A stretch of 64,000 nucleotides of DNA from Streptomyces sp. D2-8 (GTDB lineage Bacteria > Actinomycetota > Actinomycetes > Streptomycetales > Streptomycetaceae): the NCBI RefSeq assembly GCF_023184515.1, contig NZ_JAAHBP010000008.1, forward strand, positions 1-64,000. Reading direction: 5' to 3'. Numbering within the stretch: position 1 is the first letter of the stretch; each line of letters begins with the position of its first letter. The notes under the pieces were generated by a model that was given only the letters and a program-made list of their open reading frames with translations, made no database searches and was not told where the DNA came from. Positions 1 to 8,079 of the stretch are shown piece after piece. The position numbers and the translations under genes are program-made.

Positions 1-1
1 A

Positions 2-259
2 GACAAGGCATACGATGTGCCTCAGCTGCGGAAATGGTTACGCGGCAAGCGCATCGGCGTGCGCATCGCCCGCAAAGGCATCGAGTCCAGCGAACGATTG
101 GGCCGCCGCCGGTGGGTCATCGAGCGGCCCATCTCCTGGCTGTCCGGCTACCGTCGGCTCAGCCCCCGCTACGAACGAAATCCCCGCAACTACCTGGCCT
201 TTCTCGGTCTCGCCGCCGCCCTGTGTTGCTACAAGCGACTCCTCCGCCTCACCACATAG
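2..259 (+). mobile_element. IS5-type transposase, C-terminal part (cut by window edge)
   Basis: The frame is open from base 2 and ends in TAG at 257-259. It encodes the last 85 or so residues of a DDE transposase of the IS5 kind. The final catalytic segment is visible as the WVIERPISWL stretch, where the E is the third acidic residue of the DDE triad, preceded by the basic GKRIGVRIARKG block and followed by the NPRNYLAFLGLAAALCCYKR tail that is usual in these enzymes. The start and the first two acidic residues lie outside the window, so it cannot be told whether the element is intact. It marks the left edge of an accessory region. Confidence 0.8.
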
Positions 260-274
260 GACACCGTCTTACTC

Positions 275-589
275 GTGGAAGCAGCAGGGAGCGTAAAGAG
301 GAAGCGGCTGCATTGCGGAGCGGCCGTCGACGACGAGCTCGCGTATTTCATGAAGTTGTTGAGGAAGTCGGGTAGCTCCGTGAAGGGGCTGCACAAGGCA
401 CTGAGCAACGCTTCGGTCACCGGACTGGGGACGGACGACCTGGACGCCGCGTGTGAGAGCTTCCAGGAGGACTGGAAGTACGGCACCGAGGAGATCGGCG
501 AGCAGTACCCCATCGCCGACAACTCCACGGAAACCGGCCGCAAGAAGAACCGCCGGGTCGCGGTCTCCTTTCCCCGCTCGGAGAGCTGA
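275..589 (+). CDS. Small alpha-helical protein of unknown function, possibly WXG100-like
   Basis: This 104-residue frame begins with a GTG only 15 bases after the transposase stop. The first 17 residues are basic and may be an artefact of IS insertion. From about residue 18 the protein is two amphipathic helices, LAYFMKLLRKSGSSVKGLHK and TDDLDAACESFQEDWKYGTE. Size, helix-turn-helix layout and the WKYG motif recall WXG100/ESX-type secreted helpers that accompany polymorphic toxins, but the motif is W-x-x-G and no secretion genes are nearby. No clear ribosome-binding site precedes the GTG, so the true 5' end may have been lost to the insertion. Family assignment is a guess. Confidence 0.5.
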   Translation: MEAAGSVKRKRLHCGAAVDDELAYFMKLLRKSGSSVKGLHKALSNASVTGLGTDDLDAACESFQEDWKYGTEEIGEQYPIADNSTETGRKKNRRVAVSFPRSES

Positions 590-655
590 CGGCAGGCCGG
601 TCCCGCCGCACCTCGGCTGCGGGACCGGCCTCGCACCGCGCGGGTTGCGGGCGCC

Positions 656-850
656 CTACAGCAGGTGGTCGGCCTTGCCCGCCTTGATGTCCCGGATGAG
701 CGTCCGGAGGGCATCACGGCTGTCGGTCAGATGGTGCTCCTCCTGCCCGGCGACGGCGATGTAGGCATTGCCTTCGGTGTCGGTGCCTATGCGGAAGCAG
801 TTGTTGCCCTCGCCGCAGAAGGGCTCTTCCCAGGTGATGCCGGCGGTCAT
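656..850 (-). CDS. DUF397 domain protein
   Basis: This 64-residue protein has the typical DUF397 pattern: TWEEPFCGEGNNCFRIG (C at 12 and 18), then IAVAGQEEHHLTDSRDALRTLIRDIKAG. In DUF397 proteins the central part is usually VRDSKDP; here it is diverged to GQEEHHLTDS. The ATG at 850 follows GAGGGAG at good spacing. It lies 10 bases downstream of the XRE/DUF5753 gene on the same strand, so the two are probably one transcript. In Streptomyces such small proteins are made from whiJ/abaA-type loci and act with a DUF5753 partner; the biochemical role here is unknown. Confidence 0.85.
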   Translation of the reverse strand: MTAGITWEEPFCGEGNNCFRIGTDTEGNAYIAVAGQEEHHLTDSRDALRTLIRDIKAGKADHLL

Positions 851-860
851 GGTGGCTCCC

Positions 861-1712
861 TCAGAGTTCGCGGGCGATGTTGCGGACGAGGTCGCGGGAG
901 GCCGCCGAGCGCAGCGCCGCGTCGTCCATCCAGTCCAGATGGGCACGGTACTTCGTGAGCTGGGCCTCTGCGTCGGTGAATTCCGGCCCGTGCGCGGAGT
1001 CCAGTTGCACCGTGTCCAGCTGGGGTACTGTCCCGTCGGCATACAGCAGTGCGTGCCCGGCCCCTGGAAAGCCGCTCACGCTCGTTGGAATGACCCGCAC
1101 ATCGATGTTGCCGCGCTCGGACTGCGCGGCCAGGTGCTCCAACTGTCGCCGAGTCGCCTCAGTGTCGCCGTAGGGCATGCGCAGCGCGGCCTCGTGGACG
1201 TAGGCGACGTACGGAAGCGGCACGGCCCGGTCGAACACCTGCTGCCGCTCCATGCGATGGGCCACTCGCAGCTCGACTTCGAGTCGACTCAGCCGGGGGA
1301 GTACGGCGACGAAGACGGCGCGGGCGTACTCCTCGGTCTGCAACAGTCCCGGTACGTGCAGGACCTGAGCCGTCCGCACGCGCGTGGCATGCCACTCCAA
1401 CTCGGCGATGTCCAGCAGTCCGGCGGGCAGCGTGCCCCGGTACTGTTCCCACCACCCCCGCTCCTTGCCCTCGGCCATGGCGACCAGTGCTGAGATGTAA
1501 GTCTCGTCCGCGCAGGCATAGTTACAAGCAAGCGTGCGGATGCGCTCGGCCGAGAACGGCCTGATCCCCGACTCCATGTTGGACAGCCGTGTCCGGTCGA
1601 TGCCGAGCAGACCGGCGGCGTACTCCGTGGTGACACCCGCTGCGAGCCGCATCCTGCGCAACTCCGCACCCAGTCGCTTCTGGCGCTCCGTCGGCGTGCT
1701 TCTCGTCCCCAT
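861..1712 (-). CDS. XRE-family regulator with DUF5753 domain (WhiJ type)
   Basis: This protein has 283 residues. Residues about 8-65 form a Cro/CI-type helix-turn-helix (QKRLGAELRRMRLAAGVTTE, then GIDRTRLSNMESGIR). The rest is DUF5753, seen in RTAQVLHVPGLLQTEEYARA, the RLEVELRVAHRMERQQVF block and a C-terminal LDSAHGPEFTDAEAQLTKY. The ATG at 1712 is chosen because GGAGAAGGGGCGG lies just before it; the frame is open further upstream, but that stretch has no start with a binding site. With the DUF397 gene and the divergent ATPase-like gene it forms the trio known from whiJ and its many Streptomyces paralogues, which influence aerial growth and sporulation. The DNA target is not visible. Confidence 0.9.
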   Translation of the reverse strand: MGTRSTPTERQKRLGAELRRMRLAAGVTTEYAAGLLGIDRTRLSNMESGIRPFSAERIRTLACNYACADETYISALVAMAEGKERGWWEQYRGTLPAGLLDIAELEWHATRVRTAQVLHVPGLLQTEEYARAVFVAVLPRLSRLEVELRVAHRMERQQVFDRAVPLPYVAYVHEAALRMPYGDTEATRRQLEHLAAQSERGNIDVRVIPTSVSGFPGAGHALLYADGTVPQLDTVQLDSAHGPEFTDAEAQLTKYRAHLDWMDDAALRSAASRDLVRNIAREL

Positions 1713-1996
1713 ACCGCCCCTTCTCCACCGTGTGAGTCTCAGTCTGCCGGTGAGTATGGGCCCCGACGCACCAACGATGGGGGTAATTATCTCTGAATCG
1801 TTGGACACGGTGACTCCGCCACTCGTACGGTCAGTGACAGGTCGATCACACTGCTCCGCCCACCGGAAGCGCATCGCGCGAGCCTGCCCGCACTCCTGCC
1901 CTGGGAGGGCTGGCTCGCGTCAGGGAGACAAGCCACCGCTCGGAGTCGGAGCCGGAGTTCCTCACCATCCACCTGCACGCCAAGGGAGTTGCCGCC

Positions 1997-2491
1997 GTGC
2001 CCGCACCCTTCACGACCTGCCCGCCCCCGTCCGCCACGGACCTGCCGCCCACCCGCCCCGCCCCCGAAACCCTCGCCTACAGCTTCACCCTCCCCGGGGC
2101 CCCGCAGAGCCCGTCCATCGCGCGCGCCGCAACCAGAACGGTCCTGCGAACCCACGCCCTCGACGACGTGACGGACGCTGCGGTCCAAGTGGTGAGCGAA
2201 TTGGCGGCCTGCGCCTGCCGTTTCACCCCCGTCGCCGAGGTCTATATGTCGCTCCGCTACCGGGACGGCGCCCTGCGCGTGATCCTCTACGACGGCCACC
2301 CCCGCCACCTCAACCCCCGCCTCGCCGCAGCCTGCGAGTCCCGTCGCCGAGCCGCCCTGCGGGTCCTGTCCTGCGTGGTGAAGTCCTGCCGCGGCGACTG
2401 GGGTTTCGGCGAGGCCCGCGAACCGGGCGGCGGTACCCGGATGTGGGCGGTACTGCCGAGGGAAGGCGCGAGCTCGTACCTGTACGGCTGA
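1997..2491 (+). CDS. RsbW-like ATP-binding protein with degenerate N box
   Basis: This 164-residue protein resembles the HATPase_c serine kinase/anti-sigma proteins of Streptomyces. After a Pro-rich N-terminus, a helix leads to VVSELAACACRF, where the N box is normally ELVTNAxxH; the Asn that coordinates magnesium is missing. The ATP-lid side is represented by ILYDGHPRHL (D-x-G) and WGFGEAREPGGGTRMWAVLP. The GTG start is preceded by AAGGGAG. It is divergent from the DUF5753 regulator, the usual companion in whiJ-type clusters. Loss of the N-box Asn suggests it may bind partners without kinase activity; that is inference. Confidence 0.75.
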   Translation: MPAPFTTCPPPSATDLPPTRPAPETLAYSFTLPGAPQSPSIARAATRTVLRTHALDDVTDAAVQVVSELAACACRFTPVAEVYMSLRYRDGALRVILYDGHPRHLNPRLAAACESRRRAALRVLSCVVKSCRGDWGFGEAREPGGGTRMWAVLPREGASSYLYG

Positions 2492-2912
2492 CTCGTTCTG
2501 CGCCGAAGCAGAGGACCGCAGGCGCGGAGACACGTGGCTGCCGGGTCTGGAATCGTGGTGCTTGTGCCAGCCGCAACAGGCCCACACCTCACAGGAATTA
2601 GGCCTGAGGTTGGGTCCGTGGGCCCAGGTGGCCTGCTGTGACCGAGCGTTACGCTCTGGACCTGGATTGACGAGGGGGATCGAGGTCATCCGGAACAGCC
2701 GGACGCGGCAGCGGTTCCGTGTTCACGGGCCGACGGAACCGTGCAGCCGAGGCTGTATGACGTGCGCGTGCGGGCTCCAGGGCGGAGACCCGCCACGACT
2801 CGACATACCAGCAGCCGCAGCCGCAGCCGCCTCTGCATCATGCCCTGGAGGCGCATCCCTACGGCCATTCTTCCCCTGACTCATCCTCCTGCTCGGCGAG
2901 TTGAGGAGTGGC
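2492..2912. other. Intergenic region with no gene seen
   Basis: These 420 bases separate the ATPase-like gene from the pilin-toxin gene. They contain a run of CAGCCG hexamers near 2810-2832 and no convincing frame, RNA or terminator. The promoter of the toxin gene must lie here, but I cannot place it. Confidence 0.5.
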
Positions 2913-5396
2913 ATGTCTGCGTTCGGGGGCGTTCCGGTGTGGGGGGACGGTGATGGGCCGTCGACGGGGAATGGACGGCGCCGGGAGCTGCCCGGGCCGC
3001 TGTCGGTCGCGTTGGTGCTCGTCCACACGCTGTTCGCGTTCTCGGTGCTGGGCGGGATCGGTCTGCTGTTGACGGCGGCGTCGCTGGACGCCGTGGACGG
3101 TCGGCTGCTGGCGCAGGTGGCGTTCGCGGCGGCGCCGGGCACGATCGGATGGGTGCTCGCGCGCAGGTCGTGGTCAGGCGGCGTGTGGGTGTGGCGGGGC
3201 CTTCTCGTCCTGCAGGCATGGCTGATCGTCGCCGCTCTGGGCAACGTTGGAGATGGCTCGGGGCGGGGCTTCACGCAACTCTTCTTGCCCATCCTGATCG
3301 TCGTGTTCCTGACCCGTCGGGAGAGCCGGGAGCGGTTCCGGCTGCCGGATCCGGAGCGAGCGGATCGTCGCCCGTTCTCGGTGGCGCGGATGATCCGCTG
3401 GCGCCGGGACGAGGGACAGACGGCGGTGGAGTACGCGGGGCTGGTGGCCGTGGTCGCGGCGATCATTGCCGCGCTGGTGGTCGGCGGGCTTGGGACGCAG
3501 ATCTTCACCGGCATTCAGTCGGCGGTGTGCAAGGTCACCGGTACGGCGTGCCCGGCGGCGACGGGAAACGGCGGCGAGGAGGTTCAGGCCGGGGACGGCG
3601 CGGACGGGACCGACGGTGAGGGGCCCGACGGTGAGGGGCCCGACCGTTCCGGAGCAGCCGGCCAGGACCAGGAGGGCCAGGGCCAGGGTGATCAAGGCGA
3701 CGGTGATCAGGGCCAGGGTGATCAGGGCAACGGCGGTCAGGGCAACGGCGGTCAGGGCAACGGCGGCCAGGGTGACGAGGACGGCGGATCGGGTGACGGC
3801 GGTACCGGGAGCGGCGGCACCGGAGGAACCGGGCCCGGCGGAGCCGACTCCGGAGGTCAGGGCGACGGCGGATCCGGCCCGGGTGGCCAGACCGGCGGGA
3901 ACAGCGGAGGGAGCGGCTCCGCCTCGCAGGGCGGCGACGGCGGATCCGGCGGTGTCACCGGCGGCGTCCCCGGCGAGGACACCGGCGCTTCGTACACCGA
4001 GGAGACGGACGAGGAGAAGAACGACGCAGCAGAGGGCGAGCCGGGATGGGAGGAGGACGAGCAGGCCGCCGAGGACAGCGCTGACGAAGGCGGCGAGGGC
4101 TGCACCTCCGGCGTCGGGGCCTTCTTCCGCTGTGTCGGGGACCAGTTCAAGCAGGTGGGGCAGGGCCTCTTCGTCGACGGCATCTGGGGTGACGTCACGG
4201 GCATCTGGGACACGGTCACCAACCCGGGTGAGGCGTGGGAGGGCCTGAAGGACTACGGCAGCTCGCTGGGCGACCAGTGGTCCGAGGACGCCAGGGACGC
4301 GGGCGAGAAGTGGGAGAACGGCGACTACTTCGACGCGCTCACCGACTGGGGCGGCGCGTCGTGGAACGCCGGCGTCAAGGTCCTGGACGACGTGTTCGTG
4401 GGCGACGAGGTCCGCGACCAGTGGAACAACGGCGAGAAGACCCGCGCGGTCACGAACGTCGCCTGGAACATCGGCTCGCTCTTCATCCCCGGCTACGGCG
4501 AAGCCAAGATCGTTCAGAAACTCGGCAAGCTGGGCAAGCTCGGCAAGCTCACCGAGAACGCGGCGAATGCGGCGGAGGATGCCAAGAAGGCAGCCAAAGC
4601 CGGAGACGCTGACGCCGCCGGGAAAGCAGCGAAGGAGGCCGACGAGGCGGCGGACGCGGCCGAGGAGAGGGCGAGGAAGTCCGGCTGCGCCATCGCCTCC
4701 GCTCCCGGCCGCCGCACCCCGTACGGCGACACCCCGGGCCTGACCGGGTCGGCCGGCGGCGGCACCACGGTCCTCGCCGCCGGCGGGTCCCGCTCCCCGT
4801 ACGTCGTGCTGGCCGAGGGCGGCTGCGACGAAGAGGCAAAGAAGCAGGCCGAGGAAGCCCGCCGGCAGGCGGAGGAGGCCGAGAAGGCCGAGAAGGAAGC
4901 GAAGAAGGAGGAAAGCCGCAAGAAGGTCGCCAAGTGGAAGAAGCCGTCCTGGTACAACGACCTGAAGAACCCGCGGAAGGGCTCCAAGGATGGTGGCGAC
5001 GGTCACTGGAAGGCCAAGAAGGCGGTGGCGTACTGGCCGAAGTCAGAGGTGTGGATGCGCTACCAGGAGCAGGTCTCCAAGGTGAAGCGCGGTAAGGAAT
5101 ACGCTGTCAAGGACCCGAAGACCGGCAGGGACGTCGACTTCGACGGTTGGGACTCGTCACGGCAGACTTACGTCGAGGCGAAGTTCGGCTACGGCAACAA
5201 GGTGCGGGCGGACGGCACGCTCGAACCCGCTCAAGCGAACAAGTTCGTCGAGCAGGCGCGGCGGCAGCTGAGCGCAGCGAACGGGAAGCCGGTCGAGTGG
5301 AACTTCTCCAACAAGGCGGTGGCCGAGGCGGCAGAGGAAGCCTTCGACGAAGCCGGTGTCGCGGTGGTCGTCAAGTACACGCCGTGGGAGAAGTAA
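2913..5396 (+). CDS. Polymorphic toxin: membrane/Flp-prepilin header fused to Tox-REase-5-type nuclease
   Basis: The protein has 827 residues and starts at ATG 2913 after GAGGAG. Residues 30-58, about 66-82, 92-110 and 121-133 are hydrophobic segments. Residues 166-190 read DEGQTAVEYAGLVAVVAAII, a full Flp/type IVb prepilin motif with cleavage expected between G168 and Q169 and Glu at +5. A Gly/Asp/Gln-rich linker (about 220-390) includes a perfect 15-base repeat. A Trp/Asp-rich pre-toxin segment begins near C397 and runs to about 540. Ala/Lys/Glu coiled coil follows to about 685. The C-terminal 130 residues carry DVDFDGWD (740-747) and YVEAK (753-757), the D...E-x-K core of a restriction-endonuclease fold as in Tox-REase-5. 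The next gene looks like its immunity protein. The domain calls are recognition from motifs; the fusion of a pilin header to a nuclease is seen directly. I infer export or processing by a Tad-type prepilin peptidase and action on nucleic acid in a target cell. Confidence 0.8.
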   Translation: MSAFGGVPVWGDGDGPSTGNGRRRELPGPLSVALVLVHTLFAFSVLGGIGLLLTAASLDAVDGRLLAQVAFAAAPGTIGWVLARRSWSGGVWVWRGLLVLQAWLIVAALGNVGDGSGRGFTQLFLPILIVVFLTRRESRERFRLPDPERADRRPFSVARMIRWRRDEGQTAVEYAGLVAVVAAIIAALVVGGLGTQIFTGIQSAVCKVTGTACPAATGNGGEEVQAGDGADGTDGEGPDGEGPDRSGAAGQDQEGQGQGDQGDGDQGQGDQGNGGQGNGGQGNGGQGDEDGGSGDGGTGSGGTGGTGPGGADSGGQGDGGSGPGGQTGGNSGGSGSASQGGDGGSGGVTGGVPGEDTGASYTEETDEEKNDAAEGEPGWEEDEQAAEDSADEGGEGCTSGVGAFFRCVGDQFKQVGQGLFVDGIWGDVTGIWDTVTNPGEAWEGLKDYGSSLGDQWSEDARDAGEKWENGDYFDALTDWGGASWNAGVKVLDDVFVGDEVRDQWNNGEKTRAVTNVAWNIGSLFIPGYGEAKIVQKLGKLGKLGKLTENAANAAEDAKKAAKAGDADAAGKAAKEADEAADAAEERARKSGCAIASAPGRRTPYGDTPGLTGSAGGGTTVLAAGGSRSPYVVLAEGGCDEEAKKQAEEARRQAEEAEKAEKEAKKEESRKKVAKWKKPSWYNDLKNPRKGSKDGGDGHWKAKKAVAYWPKSEVWMRYQEQVSKVKRGKEYAVKDPKTGRDVDFDGWDSSRQTYVEAKFGYGNKVRADGTLEPAQANKFVEQARRQLSAANGKPVEWNFSNKAVAEAAEEAFDEAGVAVVVKYTPWEK
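3726..3770 (+). repeat. Three 15-base tandem repeats in the toxin linker
   Basis: The unit GGCAACGGCGGTCAG occurs three times in a row (the third with one change) and encodes GNGGQ repeats. Looser GDQGQ-type copies extend upstream to about 3690. Such repeats can change length by slippage without breaking the frame. Confidence 0.9.
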
Positions 5397-5414
5397 AAGA
5401 CGGGAGTGCGGATC

Positions 5415-6143
5415 ATGAGTGCGGTGACGGTGGCTGTGCACTGGTGGGCCAGGTCTGAGACGCCGCAGGAGCAGGCGGAACGCTGGTTGGTTCTCCTCGC
5501 CCGGCTGACGGCGCTGTCTGACGACGAGCTGACGGAGTGGCGCTGGGACGTGGACCATGACGGCCCCGGCCCACTGGTGCCCCGGCGTGCGGGTGCGTTC
5601 GCGACAGCGCTCCAGGCGGCAAACACCCATGATGACGTCGAGATCATCGGCTGGACAGCTCACGTGGTCGGCCGCCGGCAGGACGGTGGCTACGTCCAGG
5701 TGTGGATCTCGGCGGGCGGCACGGACGAGCACAGCCCGTTCTTCGTGATCGTGAAGCTCTTCCCCGGGCCCGGGGCGTCGGCCCCTCCGCTCGCGGACCG
5801 TCTCGCCGAGACCCTCGCCGCGCTGGCGGAGGCCTGGGACCCGGACACCGGTCTCGCCTACGATCGTGAACTGTTCAAGACCGTCAAGGCGACCTACGGT
5901 CTGTCGGCTCCCGCTCCCCGCTGCGGCTGGTCGGTCTACCTCTCCGAGAACCGCGCCGCGCGCGTCCCCGACGACTTCACGGCCCGGCGGCTGCCCACCG
6001 AGCACGGCGGCCTCGTCCTGGACCTCGCGCCGAACCCTGGCGAGACCCCGGCCACCGAAACGGTCCTCGCCGCCCACAAGGCCCTCGCCGAGAGCGGCGC
6101 CCTGGAACCCATGCCCGTACCCGCGACGGGTGCGAAGCTGTGA
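5415..6143 (+). CDS. Probable immunity protein, Imm52-like
   Basis: This 242-residue acidic protein begins 18 bases after the toxin stop; ATG 5415 is preceded by CGGGAGTG, whereas the in-frame GTG at 5406 overlaps that site. It has no signal or membrane segment, so it should stay in the cytoplasm. Recognisable pieces are VAVHWWARSETPQEQAERWL at the start, GYVQVWISAG in the middle and CGWSVYLSENRAARVPDDF towards the end, which fit my recollection of Imm52, the usual partner of Tox-REase-5 nucleases. Position directly behind the nuclease module strongly supports an antidote role. The family name is from memory and should be taken as likely rather than proven. Confidence 0.7.
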   Translation: MSAVTVAVHWWARSETPQEQAERWLVLLARLTALSDDELTEWRWDVDHDGPGPLVPRRAGAFATALQAANTHDDVEIIGWTAHVVGRRQDGGYVQVWISAGGTDEHSPFFVIVKLFPGPGASAPPLADRLAETLAALAEAWDPDTGLAYDRELFKTVKATYGLSAPAPRCGWSVYLSENRAARVPDDFTARRLPTEHGGLVLDLAPNPGETPATETVLAAHKALAESGALEPMPVPATGAKL

Positions 6144-6209
6144 CGATGAGGGCCGGCGAGCGGTTCGAGACCCCCGGACCGTGTCCGGCGACGAGGCGCC
6201 GCTGACGCC

Positions 6210-6237
6210 GTCGGCTGTCGGCTGTCGGCTGTCGGCC
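6210..6237 (+). repeat. Four 7-base tandem repeats (GTCGGCT)
   Basis: GTCGGCT occurs four times head to tail (the last ending in C) in the 162-base gap between the immunity gene and the next gene. The unit length is not a multiple of three, so slippage here would only alter spacing. No function is evident. Confidence 0.85.
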
Positions 6238-6305
6238 CGGACAGTGGCTGCCCCATCGCCGAGCTGGAGAGCCGGCGGTGAACGACGAAGCAGTGAGGCC
6301 CCTCG

Positions 6306-6740
6306 GTGATCGTGCAGCAGTACCTCGCCCAGATCGACGAACTCCTCGCGCGCCCCCTGACCGGGAGCGACGCCTACCACCTCGTGACCCTGCGCGAGAG
6401 CCGTGACTTCGCTCCGCCGAACGACGACTGGGACGAGCTCATGCGGACCAGTGAGGAGTTCGCGGGGGAGCTGAAGCATCTGGCAGCCGCGTTGGACGCC
6501 CGATGGGGTCCGCACGCCACCCTGTCCATGGAGGGTTACGCCTACGCCTTCATGGATCCGGACGACGACGACCTCTCGCCCTTCTTCCGGGACCTGTGCG
6601 AGAGCGGATACTTCGGCGACCTCCTGTACTGGCGGGTCGGCGACCGTCTGCTCGCCGCGAGCGTCGGTCATGAGGACAAGGAGGAGCCGGTCGTGCTGTT
6701 CGCGGGAGTGACCGGTTCCAGGGAGGGGTTCCCCACGTAG
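6306..6740 (+). CDS. Small acidic protein of unknown function, candidate second immunity gene
   Basis: This 144-residue, acidic, soluble protein starts at GTG 6306 with a weak GAGG 11 bases upstream. The N-terminal half is helical (VQQYLAQIDELLARPLTGSD, EEFAGELKHLAAALDARWG). The second half contains AFMDPDDDDLSPFFRDL and DLLYWRVGDRLLAASVG, beta strands typical of small immunity proteins. I do not recognise the family. Its place between an immunity gene and a truncated DUF192 gene, on the toxin strand, suggests an additional or orphan immunity gene of the polymorphic-toxin locus. Confidence 0.6.
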   Translation: MIVQQYLAQIDELLARPLTGSDAYHLVTLRESRDFAPPNDDWDELMRTSEEFAGELKHLAAALDARWGPHATLSMEGYAYAFMDPDDDDLSPFFRDLCESGYFGDLLYWRVGDRLLAASVGHEDKEEPVVLFAGVTGSREGFPT

Positions 6741-6919
6741 GAGCGAGAGGCCCCCGGTTAGGCGCACGGGCTGCTCGCGGTTGACCCCCTGTTCGGAAGG
6801 CAGTCCGAGTGGGCCTACCACGCGCCGACGCACTCGTCCCCCGGTCGCGCTTCCACAACACTGGCCGCCGACACACTGTGCGCGGCGGCGTGCCACCGAT
6901 CAGCCGACCGACACCAATG

Positions 6920-7138
6920 TCATGAGCGGGTACTACTGGCGTCGGCGTCGTGCGCCTGACTCCGCGCCACGACAACTTCCACCCGAGCCCCTTTCCGCAG
7001 CCCCCATTCACCCATCACCCCGGCCTCCGCCTCCACCACATGCCGGGCCCGCGGCCGAGGCATCCCCAGCCGCCCCGGCCGCATGGTGCACACGTCGATG
7101 ACGCGCAGGCCGCGATCGAGATAGGCGGCATCGATCGG
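6920..7138 (-). pseudogene. Truncated DUF192 gene
   Basis: The reading frame keeps LDRGLRVIDVCTMRPGRLGM and PRARHVVEAEAGVMGEWG, the C-terminal half of a DUF192 protein nearly identical to the complete gene at 10878-11261. The N-terminal half is missing: identity ends abruptly at 7138. At the 3' end the original stop is lost and the frame runs on to 6920. The open frame upstream to 7222 is unrelated sequence. This is a broken duplicate that marks a recombination joint at the end of the toxin block. Confidence 0.85.
6967..7138. repeat. 172-base direct repeat, copy A (DUF192 fragment)
   Basis: This stretch aligns without gaps to 10895-11066 at roughly 90% identity; the stretch around CACATGCCGGGCCCGCGGCC is identical in both. 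It is a dispersed direct repeat 3.9 kb apart, large enough to serve homologous recombination between the two pilin-header blocks. Confidence 0.9.
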
Positions 7139-7237
7139 CCACGAACTCTGCGTCGCGGGGACGGAGGCGTACCGGCTCGGCCTGGTCGCCGGGAAGGGGC
7201 TCCCCGCGGCGCCTTGAGACAACGCGCGTCCCGACGG

Positions 7238-7930
7238 TCAGGCGCCGCAGGCCCCGTTTCCGCCGAGGCTGATCATGGCGCGGTACAGCTGCTCCTCGGT
7301 GAGCGGCGGCGCCGGCAGCGGGTGGGCGCGGTCGGTTCGGAAGCCGTCGAGCAGAAGGTAAAGGTGGCGGCGCCAGGCGTCCGGGGCGATGGCGTGGGTG
7401 GCCTCGGTGACGCGGCTGTGCGACCAGATGACGAAGGCAAGGTCCTCGGGGGTGAGGTCGGGGCGCAGGCTGCCCTGCTCCTGCGCACGCTCGACGATGT
7501 GTACACCGAGTTCGCGGATGCGGGTCTGGGCGCCCGCCAGGCAGGCGCTCTCCGGCAACCGTATGGAGGCCAGGTCGTTGAACCCCCGGTCCTGTGACTG
7601 GAGTTCGCACATGGTCTCCAGGAAGTGGCACAGCCCCGCCCAGGCGTCGTCCATGGTGACGGCCTTCTCGGCGGCCTCCCGCCAGACGGCCAGCTTCCCG
7701 GCGAAGGTTGCCTGCACCAGGTCCAGTCGGGTGGGGAAGTGCCGGTACAGCGTGCCGATGGCCAGCCCGGCCCGCTTGGCCACCTGCTCCAGGGGAGCCT
7801 CCATGCCCTGCTCGGCGAAGCAGGAGCGGGCCGCGGTGAGCAGGGCCTCGCGATTGCGCTGCGCGTCGCGCCGCAGTGGGCGGACAGGGGCCGGGTTCCC
7901 GGCGGAGGCGGACGGAGAGTCGATGGCCAT
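7238..7930 (-). CDS. TetR/AcrR family repressor
   Basis: This 230-residue protein has an N-terminal TetR DNA-binding domain at about residues 20-66: RDAQRNREALLTAARSCFAE, then PLEQVAKRAGLAIGTLYRHF with the signature GTLYRHF. The remainder is a helical ligand and dimer domain. It is divergent from the SDR/F420-reductase pair with a 149-base gap holding an inverted repeat, so it most likely represses that pair and itself. The ligand cannot be predicted. Start is ATG 7930; its binding site is weak. Confidence 0.9.
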   Translation of the reverse strand: MAIDSPSASAGNPAPVRPLRRDAQRNREALLTAARSCFAEQGMEAPLEQVAKRAGLAIGTLYRHFPTRLDLVQATFAGKLAVWREAAEKAVTMDDAWAGLCHFLETMCELQSQDRGFNDLASIRLPESACLAGAQTRIRELGVHIVERAQEQGSLRPDLTPEDLAFVIWSHSRVTEATHAIAPDAWRRHLYLLLDGFRTDRAHPLPAPPLTEEQLYRAMISLGGNGACGA

Positions 7931-7956
7931 GTCACCCAGCCTACCAACCGGAGGGG

Positions 7957-7995
7957 TGCCTCATATTCTCTGCTACGATCCAAGAACATGAGGCA
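7957..7995. promoter_or_regulatory. Candidate TetR operator between divergent genes
   Basis: TGCCTCAT at 7957-7964 and ATGAGGCA at 7988-7995 form a perfect 8-base inverted repeat with a 23-base spacer in the shared promoter region of the repressor and the SDR gene. The spacer is longer than in most TetR operators, so the two arms may be half sites of separate dimers. Confidence 0.45.
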
Positions 7996-8079
7996 GCCCT
8001 CGACTTTCAGTCCTGACCGCTGTCGGGGCGGGAGGTGCCCCTCATCTGTCCAGCCCGTCCGACCAGAGGAGCACCACCC

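Noticed and set aside
3690..3780. Regular repeats considered as a CRISPR array
   Set aside because: Units are 15 bases, contiguous and in frame, encoding a Gly/Asn/Gln linker; there are no spacers and no cas genes.
3174..5006. 610-codon minus-strand frame inside the toxin gene
   Set aside because: It has low-complexity Leu/Val/Ala repeats caused by the Gly/Ala-rich linker on the other strand; there is no start signal.
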